Source: Prevotella sp. UBA2756
Lineage (GTDB): Bacteria > Bacteroidota > Bacteroidia > Bacteroidales > Bacteroidaceae
NCBI GenBank assembly: GCA_002353205.1
Contig: DEJE01000019.1
Coordinates: 11,848 to 75,847, forward strand
DNA: 64,000 nucleotides
Direction: 5' to 3'
Positions within the stretch are counted from its first letter, which is position 1, and the number at the start of each line of letters is the position of its first letter. Below, one piece after another: positions 43,249 to 51,141 of this stretch. Below the pieces are notes generated by a model. That model worked only from the letters and a program-made list of their open reading frames with translations. It ran no database searches and was not told the origin of the DNA. The translations under genes and the position numbers were made by a program.

Positions 43249-43890
43249 ATGAAAAAAATCTTTACTCTGTTCCTTGCCCTGATCGGCATCACCGGCACAG
43301 CCAGTGCACAGGATTACGAATTCCAGATGGACGGCAAATCGCTGCCCGACGGCTCCACGATCACCATCGAAGCAGGCATGAACGACTGGGGATCGGTGGA
43401 ATGCAACACCAATCCGTCGGCACAGCCCAACCTCGTCATGTTCAAGAAACTCACCGCCGACGCTACTATGGAGGGGACGGCCACCATTGAGATTCAGCAG
43501 AACACCATGGAGGCCGAGATCATCTCGTGGTGTATGGGCGGCAACTGCGTGCCTATCATGCGGACAACGTATACCAAGAAGTTCACCTTCGAGAGCACCG
43601 ACCTCTACCCCGTCGTCGACAATGCCATCAAGCTTAGCTACGACTGCGAGCCCGCCCACTACGGCGAGATGCTCACAAAGATGGTAGCCACCATCGGCGG
43701 ACACGACTACACGCTCAACATCAAGTTCTCGTATGCCGATCCGACAAGCATCAGCGGCGTGTCGGAAGACAAAACGACGGCCGTGGCCTACTACACCGTG
43801 GACGGACAGCAGCTTTCTGCACCACAAAAGGGTCTGAACATCGTGAAGCTGAGCAACGGTAAGACCGTCAAACAAATCATCAACAACTGA
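43249..43890 (+). CDS. Secreted protein with C-terminal sorting-like domain
   Basis: 213 residues with a signal peptide (KKIFTLFLALIGITGTASAQ). A beta-rich domain of about 140 residues follows, then a short C-terminal module (YYTVDGQQLSAPQKGLNIVK, with the chain ending in a strand) that resembles type-A CTD signals of the type IX secretion system. The same module ends the next protein. Function unknown. Confidence 0.65.
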   Translation: MKKIFTLFLALIGITGTASAQDYEFQMDGKSLPDGSTITIEAGMNDWGSVECNTNPSAQPNLVMFKKLTADATMEGTATIEIQQNTMEAEIISWCMGGNCVPIMRTTYTKKFTFESTDLYPVVDNAIKLSYDCEPAHYGEMLTKMVATIGGHDYTLNIKFSYADPTSISGVSEDKTTAVAYYTVDGQQLSAPQKGLNIVKLSNGKTVKQIINN

Positions 43891-43920
43891 TCATCATTAT
43901 TTAATAACTCAATCAAGCTT

Positions 43921-45747
43921 ATGAAGAAAATTCTACGTTCTTTGTTCACAGCCGTCGCACTGACAGCAGCTGTCAGTGTCAACGCACAGACATGGGCTGG
44001 CTACTACGATGGCAACGGCAGCCGAAAAGCTTTCGGACTCAACGCCACCGAGACCTACGACCAGGCCATTTTCGTTGCCGGCGACCACGACCTGCTTGGA
44101 GGCAAGCAGATCACCGCCATCCGCTTCTACATGCAGAACATGCTCTGCGTGGAGGACTTCAAACTCTGGGTTTCGACAACGCTGCCCGCCAGTGCTGCCG
44201 AAGCCGACATCATGTCGGTAGACATCAAGAAGAAGCAAATCATTGCCTTCGACGAGGGTGAGGGAAAGCCCGGCTACGCCACCGACTTCACGCTCGCCAC
44301 GCCGTTCACGCTGCCCGCAACGGGTGCCTACATCGGCTATTCGTTCCGCGTGACCAAGCTCTCGAACAAACAGGGAAAGACTCCCGTGGTGCTCGGACTG
44401 AACAAAGGCATCACCGGCAGCTTCTATTTCAAGTCGTCGGCCACCGTTCCCGAATGGACCGACAACTCGGAGAGGGGCAACCTCACCGTTGAACTGTTCA
44501 CCGCCGACAAGCCTGCGCTGAAGAATGCCGTGGCTGCCTACGACTTCACCATGACCGCAGGACTCGACGAGGCGTACAGCCTCCTTGCCTACGTTAGCAA
44601 CGTTGGTTCGGAAGACGTGAAGAGCATCGACTACACCGTGACCATCGACGGTGAGGAGGGTGCTGAGAACCATCTCGACCTCGGTGCTGGCAACAAGACC
44701 GGCAGCAACATCGAGCTTGAAATTCCCATGCAGGCACCGACCAAGCTGGGCGAGGTCAACGTCAAGGTGAACGTCACCAAGGTGAACGGCCAGGCCAATG
44801 AGTCGAAGCACGCCGTGGGCAACGGTACGGTAAACGTCGTTGAAGAGCTCTTCAAGCGTATGGTCATCCTCGAGGAGTTCACCGGCGAGAAATGCCCGAA
44901 CTGCCCGCCAGTGGCTGCACTGGTGAACCAGCTGCTCCACGACGCTGATTACTCAGAAAAGGTTGCAGGAATCTGCCACCACGACGGCTACTACACCGAC
45001 CAGTTCACACAGCCTTCAGACACTGAATACACATGGTTCTACAACGACGGCGGCGGCACCTACGCACCGGCACTGATGTTCGACCGCTGGTCGGGCGACG
45101 GTAGCCCCGACAAGAGCAACAACAGCGGCAACAACACGCCCGTGCGCTTCGTAGGAACGCTCGATCGCATGAAGCAACTCGTTGACACACGCTACGACGA
45201 GGCTCCTATGGTGAACCTGAAGATGGAATTCGAGTACAATACCGACAGCACAGAGGTGGCCATCACCGTTCGCGGTAAGCGTTCGCCGCTGTGGAGCAAC
45301 AAGACTCCGCGCCTCACGCTGACCCTCACCGAGGACAGCATCGCTTCGACCACGCAGTCGGGCTACTCAGGAACATTCTGGCAGATGCACGTCAACCGCG
45401 GCGTCAACTCCACATGGGGTGAGCTCGTCGACTGGCAGAACGACTCGTTCGTCTACAACTACACGTTCCCCGTGAAGCCCGAGTTCAACAAGAAGCAGCT
45501 CAAGGTGGTTGCCTTCATGTCTAAATACGACAGCTCTGATCCCAACAACTGCACCATCGACAACGGTGCCGTGATCAGCCTGCAGAAGAAGAAGGTAATC
45601 CCCAGCGCCATCACCACCCCGACGAAGTCCTTCGCCAAGGAAGTGGCCCGCTACACCGTCGACGGTCAGCTGATCAGTGCTCCTCAGCACGGCATCAACA
45701 TCGTCAAGATGAGCGACGGCTCCGTGCGCAAGGTGTTTGTGAAGTAA
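43921..45747 (+). CDS. Omp28-family secreted protein with CxxC and sorting-like C-terminus
   Basis: 608 residues: signal peptide (1-22), an N-terminal beta-sandwich (about 25-200), an Ig-like middle region, then an Omp28 thioredoxin-like domain beginning ILEEFTGEKCPNCPPVAALV with Cys325 and Cys328. It ends with a module of about 30 residues (RYTVDGQLISAPQHGINIVK), nearly the same as in the preceding gene. The CxxC implies redox activity or a structural disulphide. It is the third CxxC protein of the cluster and precedes a strong bidirectional terminator. Confidence 0.78.
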   Translation: MKKILRSLFTAVALTAAVSVNAQTWAGYYDGNGSRKAFGLNATETYDQAIFVAGDHDLLGGKQITAIRFYMQNMLCVEDFKLWVSTTLPASAAEADIMSVDIKKKQIIAFDEGEGKPGYATDFTLATPFTLPATGAYIGYSFRVTKLSNKQGKTPVVLGLNKGITGSFYFKSSATVPEWTDNSERGNLTVELFTADKPALKNAVAAYDFTMTAGLDEAYSLLAYVSNVGSEDVKSIDYTVTIDGEEGAENHLDLGAGNKTGSNIELEIPMQAPTKLGEVNVKVNVTKVNGQANESKHAVGNGTVNVVEELFKRMVILEEFTGEKCPNCPPVAALVNQLLHDADYSEKVAGICHHDGYYTDQFTQPSDTEYTWFYNDGGGTYAPALMFDRWSGDGSPDKSNNSGNNTPVRFVGTLDRMKQLVDTRYDEAPMVNLKMEFEYNTDSTEVAITVRGKRSPLWSNKTPRLTLTLTEDSIASTTQSGYSGTFWQMHVNRGVNSTWGELVDWQNDSFVYNYTFPVKPEFNKKQLKVVAFMSKYDSSDPNNCTIDNGAVISLQKKKVIPSAITTPTKSFAKEVARYTVDGQLISAPQHGINIVKMSDGSVRKVFVK

Positions 45748-45777
45748 GCTTCGCGCCTTCTGGCAACAATAACAAAA

Positions 45778-45811
45778 AGTGCTCCCACGACCGCTGGGAG
45801 CACTTTTTTTT
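45778..45811 (+). terminator. Strong terminator after the Omp28 cluster
   Basis: Ten-base perfect stem AGTGCTCCCA (45778-45787) with TGGGAGCACT (45795-45804), 7-base loop, followed by eight further T. An A-run precedes it, so it could also work on the minus strand. Confidence 0.9.
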
Positions 45812-45855
45812 GTTGTTATCGCGCCCTGCTGCATGGTTAATTGAAAGAAAAATAG

Positions 45856-45863
45856 TACCTTTG
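45856..45863 (+). promoter_or_regulatory. -7 box of glnN
   Basis: TACCTTTG, 189 bp before the glnN ATG. No clear -33 box. The leader from here contains the 13-copy minisatellite. Confidence 0.6.
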
Positions 45864-45878
45864 CATGGGATTATAAGG

Positions 45879-45995
45879 ATCTAGAAAATCTAGAGGATCT
45901 AGAGAATCTAGAATATCTAGAGAATCTAGAATATCTAGAGAATCTAGAAAATCTAGAGAATCTAGAGAATCTAGAAAATCTAGAATATCTAGAAA
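45879..45995 (+). repeat. Minisatellite: 13 tandem 9-bp units in the glnN leader
   Basis: Thirteen uninterrupted units of ATCTAGANN, where NN is AA, GG, GA or AT. Each contains the palindrome TCTAGA, so the RNA could pair between any two units. It lies wholly between the glnN promoter and its ATG. The plus frames contain in-frame TAG stops. The minus strand happens to read as an LD-rich open frame, which I regard as a by-product. Confidence 0.92.
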
Positions 45996-46052
45996 ATTGA
46001 GAGAAATCCGAAAGAATAAATAACACAAACCACATTTAAGGATAAAAAGATT

Positions 46053-48242
46053 ATGGCAAACCTCAGATTCCAGGTTGTAGAAGAAGCGTTCAAGAAGAAG
46101 CCCGTTGAAGTGATGGCACCGTTGGAACGCCCCTCGGAATACTTCGGCAAGTACGTGTTCACGCGGTCGAAGATGTACAAATACCTGCAGCGCGACGTCT
46201 ACGAGAAGCTGATCGACGTCATCGACAACGGCGCACCCCTCGACCGCTCCATCGCCGATGCCGTGGCCAAGGGCATGAAGCAATGGGCCGACGAGAACGG
46301 TGTCACCCACTACACCCACTGGTTCCAGCCCCTCACCGAGGGCACCGCCGAGAAGCACGATGCCTTCATCGAGCACGACGGCAAGGGAGGCATGATCGAG
46401 GAGTTCAGCGGCAAGCTGCTCGTGCAGCAGGAACCCGATGCCTCCAGCTTCCCCAGCGGAGGCATCCGCGCCACCTTCGAAGCCCGCGGCTACTCTGCCT
46501 GGGATCCCACATCGCCCGTCTTCATCATCGACGACACCCTCTGCATACCCACCATCTTCATCAGCTACACCGGCGAGTCGCTCGACTACAAGGCTCCGCT
46601 GAAGCGGTCGCTGCGCGCCGTGGGCGAAGCCGCCGCCGCCGTGGCCCGCTATTTCGACCCCAACGTGAAGAAAGTCATCTCCAACCTGGGCTGGGAGCAG
46701 GAGTATTTCCTCGTCGACGAGGGCCTCTACTCGGCCCGTCCCGACCTGATGCTCACCGGTCGCACCCTCATGGGCCATGATTCGGCGAAGAACCAGCAGA
46801 TGGACGACCACTATTTCGGAACAATCCCCGACCGCGTGCAGGCCTTCATGAAAGACCTTGAGATACAGGCCCTGGAGCTGGCCATCCCCGTAAAGACGCG
46901 CCACAACGAGGTGGCTCCCAACCAGTTCGAACTGGCTCCCATCTTCGAAGAGACCAATCTGGCCGTCGACCACAACATGCTGCTTATGTCGCTCATGAAG
47001 AAAGTAGCGCGCAAGCACGGCTTCCGGGTGCTGCTCCACGAGAAACCCTTCGACGGCATTAACGGTTCGGGCAAGCACAACAACTGGAGCCTCTCCACCG
47101 ACACCGGCGTGCTGCTCCATGCACCCGGCAAGACGCCCGAGCAAAACCTGCGCTTCGTGGTCTTCATCGTCGAGACACTCATGGGTGTCTACCGCCACAA
47201 CGGGCTCCTCAAGGCCAGCATCATGTCGGCCACCAACGCCCATCGCCTGGGAGCCAACGAGGCACCACCGGCCATCATCAGCTCATTCCTCGGCAAACAA
47301 GTGAGCGAGCTGCTCGAGCATATTGAGAAAGCCGACAAGGAAGACCTCTTCTTCATGGCCGACAAGCAGAAGGTGGAGCTCGACATTCCGGAGATTCCCG
47401 AACTGCTCATCGACAACACCGACCGCAACCGCACGTCGCCCTTCGCCTTCACCGGCAACCGTTTCGAGTTCCGTGCACCAGGCTCCGAGGGCAACTGCGC
47501 CAGCGCAATGATCGCCCTCAACGCCGCCGTGGCCGAGGCGCTCACCGACTTCAAGCAGCGCGTCGACGCACTCATCGCCAACGGACAGGACCAGACGAGC
47601 GCCATCATCGACGTCGTCCGCGACGACATACGCACCTGCAAGCCCATCCACTTCGACGGCAACGGCTACAGCGACGAATGGGTCGAAGAGGCCACACGGC
47701 GCGGGCTCGACGTGGAGCGCAGCTGTCCCATCATCTTCGACCGCTACCTCGACCCCGAGAGCATCACCATGTTCGAGAGCATGGGCATCATGAACCGCAA
47801 GGAACTGCGCGCCCGCAACGAGGTGAAATGGGAGACCTACACGAAGAAGATACAGATTGAGGCCCGCGTCCTGGGCGACCTGACGATGAACCACATCATC
47901 CCCGTGGCCACACACTATCAGAGCCGACTGGCAAAGAACGTGGCAGGCATGCGCGCCATCTTCCCCGCCGACGAGGCCGACAAGCTCTGCGCCCGCAACA
48001 TCAAGATCATCCGCGAGATTGCCCAGCGCACACAGACCATCGAAACCATGGTCGAGGAGCTCGTCAACGCCCGCAAGGTGGCCAACGTCATCACGAGCGA
48101 GCGCGAGAAAGCCATCGCCTACCACGACACCGTGGAGCCCAAGATGGAAGAGATACGCTACCACATCGACAAGCTGGAGCTCACCGTGGCCGACGAACTG
48201 TGGACGCTGCCCAAATACCGCGAGCTGCTGTTCATCAGATAA
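46053..48242 (+). CDS. glnN: Glutamine synthetase type III
   Basis: Dodecameric ATP-dependent enzyme that makes glutamine from glutamate and ammonia. It has 729 residues, the length of the GSIII family, well above GSI (about 470). It shows KTRHNEVAPNQFELAPIFEE (the GSIII-specific block around residue 285), FDGINGSGKHNNWSL (ATP/glutamate site), TGNRFEFRAPGS (substrate arginine) and the long C-terminal helical extension typical of GSIII. It has a single promoter and an unusually repetitive leader. Confidence 0.97.
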   Translation: MANLRFQVVEEAFKKKPVEVMAPLERPSEYFGKYVFTRSKMYKYLQRDVYEKLIDVIDNGAPLDRSIADAVAKGMKQWADENGVTHYTHWFQPLTEGTAEKHDAFIEHDGKGGMIEEFSGKLLVQQEPDASSFPSGGIRATFEARGYSAWDPTSPVFIIDDTLCIPTIFISYTGESLDYKAPLKRSLRAVGEAAAAVARYFDPNVKKVISNLGWEQEYFLVDEGLYSARPDLMLTGRTLMGHDSAKNQQMDDHYFGTIPDRVQAFMKDLEIQALELAIPVKTRHNEVAPNQFELAPIFEETNLAVDHNMLLMSLMKKVARKHGFRVLLHEKPFDGINGSGKHNNWSLSTDTGVLLHAPGKTPEQNLRFVVFIVETLMGVYRHNGLLKASIMSATNAHRLGANEAPPAIISSFLGKQVSELLEHIEKADKEDLFFMADKQKVELDIPEIPELLIDNTDRNRTSPFAFTGNRFEFRAPGSEGNCASAMIALNAAVAEALTDFKQRVDALIANGQDQTSAIIDVVRDDIRTCKPIHFDGNGYSDEWVEEATRRGLDVERSCPIIFDRYLDPESITMFESMGIMNRKELRARNEVKWETYTKKIQIEARVLGDLTMNHIIPVATHYQSRLAKNVAGMRAIFPADEADKLCARNIKIIREIAQRTQTIETMVEELVNARKVANVITSEREKAIAYHDTVEPKMEEIRYHIDKLELTVADELWTLPKYRELLFIR

Positions 48243-48285
48243 CGTCGCCGACAACCGAATACGATTCTTATTCAGAGACCGAAAC

Positions 48286-48328
48286 AAGAGGATGCGTCAG
48301 TCAACAGACGGACACGTCCTCTTTTTTT
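48286..48328 (+). terminator. Terminator of glnN
   Basis: AAGAGGA (48286-48292) pairs with TCCTCTT before an eight-base T-run; the inner part of the stem has one mismatch. It lies 44 bp after the glnN stop. Confidence 0.7.
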
Positions 48329-48402
48329 TATATCCTTTCAAGCAAAAACGCGCTTCTTGCTTTTTTCTTCCTGCGATTGTTGTGTATGTCAGAATTTTTG
48401 TG

Positions 48403-48410
48403 TAAGTTTG
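48403..48410 (+). promoter_or_regulatory. -7 box of the sigma factor gene
   Basis: TAAGTTTG, 25 bp before the ATG, with GTTG 20 bp upstream. Confidence 0.55.
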
Positions 48411-48435
48411 CAACAGAAACAAACAAAATGACAGC

Positions 48436-49164
48436 ATGATCAACGATTATGACAACAGCCTGCTAAAAGCATATCTCAACGATATCGGCAACAAAGACCT
48501 GCTCACCGACGAGCAGGAACGCGAACTGGCCCGCCTCTCGCAGCAGGGCGACGAAGCCGCGCGCCAGCAGCTCGTGGGTTGCAACCTGAAGTTTGTCGTG
48601 GCCATGGCGAAGCAATATGCGCGCCAAGGTCTGGCCATCGAAGACCTCATCAGCGAGGGAAACATCGGCATGATGACCGCCGCGGCGAAGTTCAAGGCCG
48701 ACTTCGGCAAGCGCTTCGTGGCCTTTGCCGCTCCCTACATACGGCGAAGCATGGAAGCAGCCATCGACGAACAGACCGGTCTCTACAAGGTTCCCGAACA
48801 CGAACGCACACGGGCGGAGGAGAAACGGCGCGAGGCGCTGTCGATCGACGCACCCATCCCAGCAGGAAGCCAGACCACGTTCAGCCTGCTCAGCATCGTG
48901 GAGAACACCGACTCGCCGCGCGCCGACAGCTCGCTCGAGCAGCGCGTGCTCACCGACGAGCTCGCCGCAGCCCTCAGCGTGCTCAACGAGCGCGAGCAGC
49001 ACATCGTCAGAGCTTTCTTCGCCATCGGCCGCAGCCACCTCACCATGGCCGAGATTGCCGATGAGATGGGGCTGAAGCGCGAGCGTGTGCGCCAGATCCG
49101 CGACAAGGCACTGCGCAAGCTGCGCAAGGCATCGCGCACAGCTCACGGAGAAATCAGGGAATAA
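48436..49164 (+). CDS. Group 2-like sigma-70 factor
   Basis: 242 residues, shorter than RpoD. It has a short region 1.2 (LLKAYLNDIGNKDLLTDEQE), region 2 (NLKFVVAMAKQYARQGLAIE, then DLISEGNIGMMTAAAKF), a reduced region 3, and region 4 with an HTH (LTMAEIADEMGLKRERVRQI). Region 2.4 (FVAFAAPYIRRSMEAAI) departs from RpoD, where this helix reads YAVWWIRQ-like, so promoter choice may differ from the vegetative factor. Single gene with its own promoter and terminator. Confidence 0.88.
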   Translation: MINDYDNSLLKAYLNDIGNKDLLTDEQERELARLSQQGDEAARQQLVGCNLKFVVAMAKQYARQGLAIEDLISEGNIGMMTAAAKFKADFGKRFVAFAAPYIRRSMEAAIDEQTGLYKVPEHERTRAEEKRREALSIDAPIPAGSQTTFSLLSIVENTDSPRADSSLEQRVLTDELAAALSVLNEREQHIVRAFFAIGRSHLTMAEIADEMGLKRERVRQIRDKALRKLRKASRTAHGEIRE

Positions 49165-49166
49165 GG

Positions 49167-49197
49167 AGAGCGTTCTCCAAAGGCGGAACGCTCTTTT
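49167..49197 (+). terminator. Terminator of the sigma factor gene
   Basis: AGAGCGTTC (49167-49175) with GAACGCTCT (49186-49194), 10-base loop, ending in TTTT. It starts 3 bp after the stop codon. Confidence 0.85.
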
Positions 49198-49279
49198 CCG
49201 CCTTGTCCCGGCTGAGAGGAACAGCCGGGAAAGACTCCTCTTGGAAAAGAAATCCATAAAAAGAAAACAACAATAAGAA

Positions 49280-51079
49280 ATGAAAAAGACATTCTTCCTG
49301 CTGTTATGCACCTTCATCATGGCCGCCGAGGCGAGCGCCGTGGGGGTGCTGCAAAACGTCTATGCACGCAAGACAACATCGCTCAACGGCTGGTGGCAGA
49401 TCATCGTCGACCCCTTCGACGCTGGCTACTACGACTACCGCATGCAACCGTCGGCCAACGGATTCTTCAAAAACGCCAAGCCGCGCGACAAGGGCGACCA
49501 CGTGGAGTATGACTTCACCAAGGCCGAGATGCTCTACGTGCCGCAGGACTGGAACATCCAGCGCCACGACCTCTTCTTCTATGAAGGGAGCCTGTGGTAC
49601 AAACGTGAGTTCAAATACTCGCTGAAGAAAGACCACCTGCTCTATCTCTACTTCGGAGCAGCCAACTACCAGACCGACGTGTGGCTCAACGGCAACAAGC
49701 TCGGCACACACATCGGAGGATTCACACCCTTCTTCTTCGACATCACGCAGCAGCTGCAGAAAGGCGACAACACCATCGTGGTGCGCGTGAACAACACCCG
49801 ACACGCCGACGGCGTGCCCACGCTCAACACCGACTGGTGGAACTACGGCGGACTGACGCGCGACGTGATGCTCGTGGAGACACCCATGGCCCACGTCGAC
49901 GACTATGAGATACGCCTGGACAAGGGCGACTACGACCGCATCGACGTCAGCGTGCGCCTCAACCTCCCCATGGCCGATGTGAAGGTGGACGTGCGCATCC
50001 CCGAACTGGGCATCAGCGAACGCCTGTCGACCGACGAAAAGGGCATGGCCAAGACGCGCATCAAGGCAGAGCCCGAGCTCTGGAGCCCCGACAACCCGAA
50101 GCTCTACGACGTCATCTTGAAGTGCGAGGGCGAGGAGATCACCGACAACATCGGCTTCCGGCACATCGAGACGCGCGGCAAGAACGTGCTCCTCAACGGC
50201 AAACCCATCTTCCTGCGAGGCATCAGCGTTCACGAGGAGGCACCCGAAAAGACGGGGCGCTGCACCACCGAGAAAGACGATTCCACGCTCATCTCGTGGG
50301 CGAAGTTCATGGGTTGCAACATGCTACGCCTGGCCCACTACCCACACAACGAGAAGATGGTGCGACTGGCAGAGCGCGCCGGACTGATGGTATGGAGCGA
50401 AGTGCCCGTCTACTGGACCATCGACTGGTCGAATCAGGAGACATACAACAACGCCGCCCGACAGCTGCGCGACAATATCCTGCGCGACCATAACCGATGC
50501 GCCGTCATCATCTGGAGCGTGGCCAACGAGACACCGCGCTCAGAAGCCCGCAACCACTTCCTGCGCGGACTGGCTCAGGTGGTGCGCGACCATGATGACG
50601 AGCGCCTGCTCTCCATGGCCATGGAGACAGAGACGCACGACGACATCACCACCGTGGAAGATCCGCTGAGCGACATCGTCGACATTCTGAGCTTCAACTG
50701 CTATCTGGGATGGTATGGAGGCAAACCGGCCGACTGCGAGAAGCGTCGGTGGTTCTTCTCGCAAGACAAACCGTTCTTCGTCAGCGAGTTCGGAGCAGGA
50801 GCCGTGGCCGGACGCTTCGGCAGCAAGGACGAGAAATGGACCGAGGAATATCAGGCTGAGGTGTACCGCAAGACGCTGGCCATGTACGACCGCATACCGG
50901 GATTTGCCGGTTGCACGCCATGGATCCTGATGGACTTCCGCTCTCCGCGCCGCCAGAACCACGAAACGCAGAACTTCTTCAACCGCAAGGGCGTGGTGTC
51001 GGAACGCGGACAGACGAAGCAAGCCTTCTACGTCTTGCAGGATTTCTACAAGAAGAAAGGGGCTTTCAAGAAGAGATAA
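49280..51079 (+). CDS. Glycoside hydrolase family 2 enzyme
   Basis: 599 residues with a signal peptide (KKTFFLLLCTFIMAAEASA), so periplasmic or surface. The GH2 layout is a jelly-roll sugar-binding domain (FGAANYQTDVWLNGNKLGTH), an Ig-like domain, and a TIM barrel from about residue 290. The acid/base is Glu417 in WSVANETP and the nucleophile is Glu503 in FVSEFGAG. The activity could be beta-glucuronidase or beta-galactosidase; the sequence alone does not decide. It is a lone gene with no SusC/SusD genes beside it and converges on the sulfatase gene. Confidence 0.88.
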   Translation: MKKTFFLLLCTFIMAAEASAVGVLQNVYARKTTSLNGWWQIIVDPFDAGYYDYRMQPSANGFFKNAKPRDKGDHVEYDFTKAEMLYVPQDWNIQRHDLFFYEGSLWYKREFKYSLKKDHLLYLYFGAANYQTDVWLNGNKLGTHIGGFTPFFFDITQQLQKGDNTIVVRVNNTRHADGVPTLNTDWWNYGGLTRDVMLVETPMAHVDDYEIRLDKGDYDRIDVSVRLNLPMADVKVDVRIPELGISERLSTDEKGMAKTRIKAEPELWSPDNPKLYDVILKCEGEEITDNIGFRHIETRGKNVLLNGKPIFLRGISVHEEAPEKTGRCTTEKDDSTLISWAKFMGCNMLRLAHYPHNEKMVRLAERAGLMVWSEVPVYWTIDWSNQETYNNAARQLRDNILRDHNRCAVIIWSVANETPRSEARNHFLRGLAQVVRDHDDERLLSMAMETETHDDITTVEDPLSDIVDILSFNCYLGWYGGKPADCEKRRWFFSQDKPFFVSEFGAGAVAGRFGSKDEKWTEEYQAEVYRKTLAMYDRIPGFAGCTPWILMDFRSPRRQNHETQNFFNRKGVVSERGQTKQAFYVLQDFYKKKGAFKKR

Positions 51080-51141
51080 AGCGATTCTCCCCTAGAAAGG
51101 GAACAGGGGAACACACTCAAAACAAGGGAAAAGGAGACAGG

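Noticed and set aside
45837..47243. Long minus-strand open frame opposite glnN with an LD-rich repetitive end
   Set aside because: It is the shadow of GC-rich glnN codons, and its repetitive end is just the reverse reading of the 9-bp minisatellite. No family similarity or promoter.
51080..51141. Hairpin between the convergent GH2 and sulfatase genes as a terminator
   Set aside because: An imperfect CCCCT/AGGGG stem is present, but no T-run on either strand.
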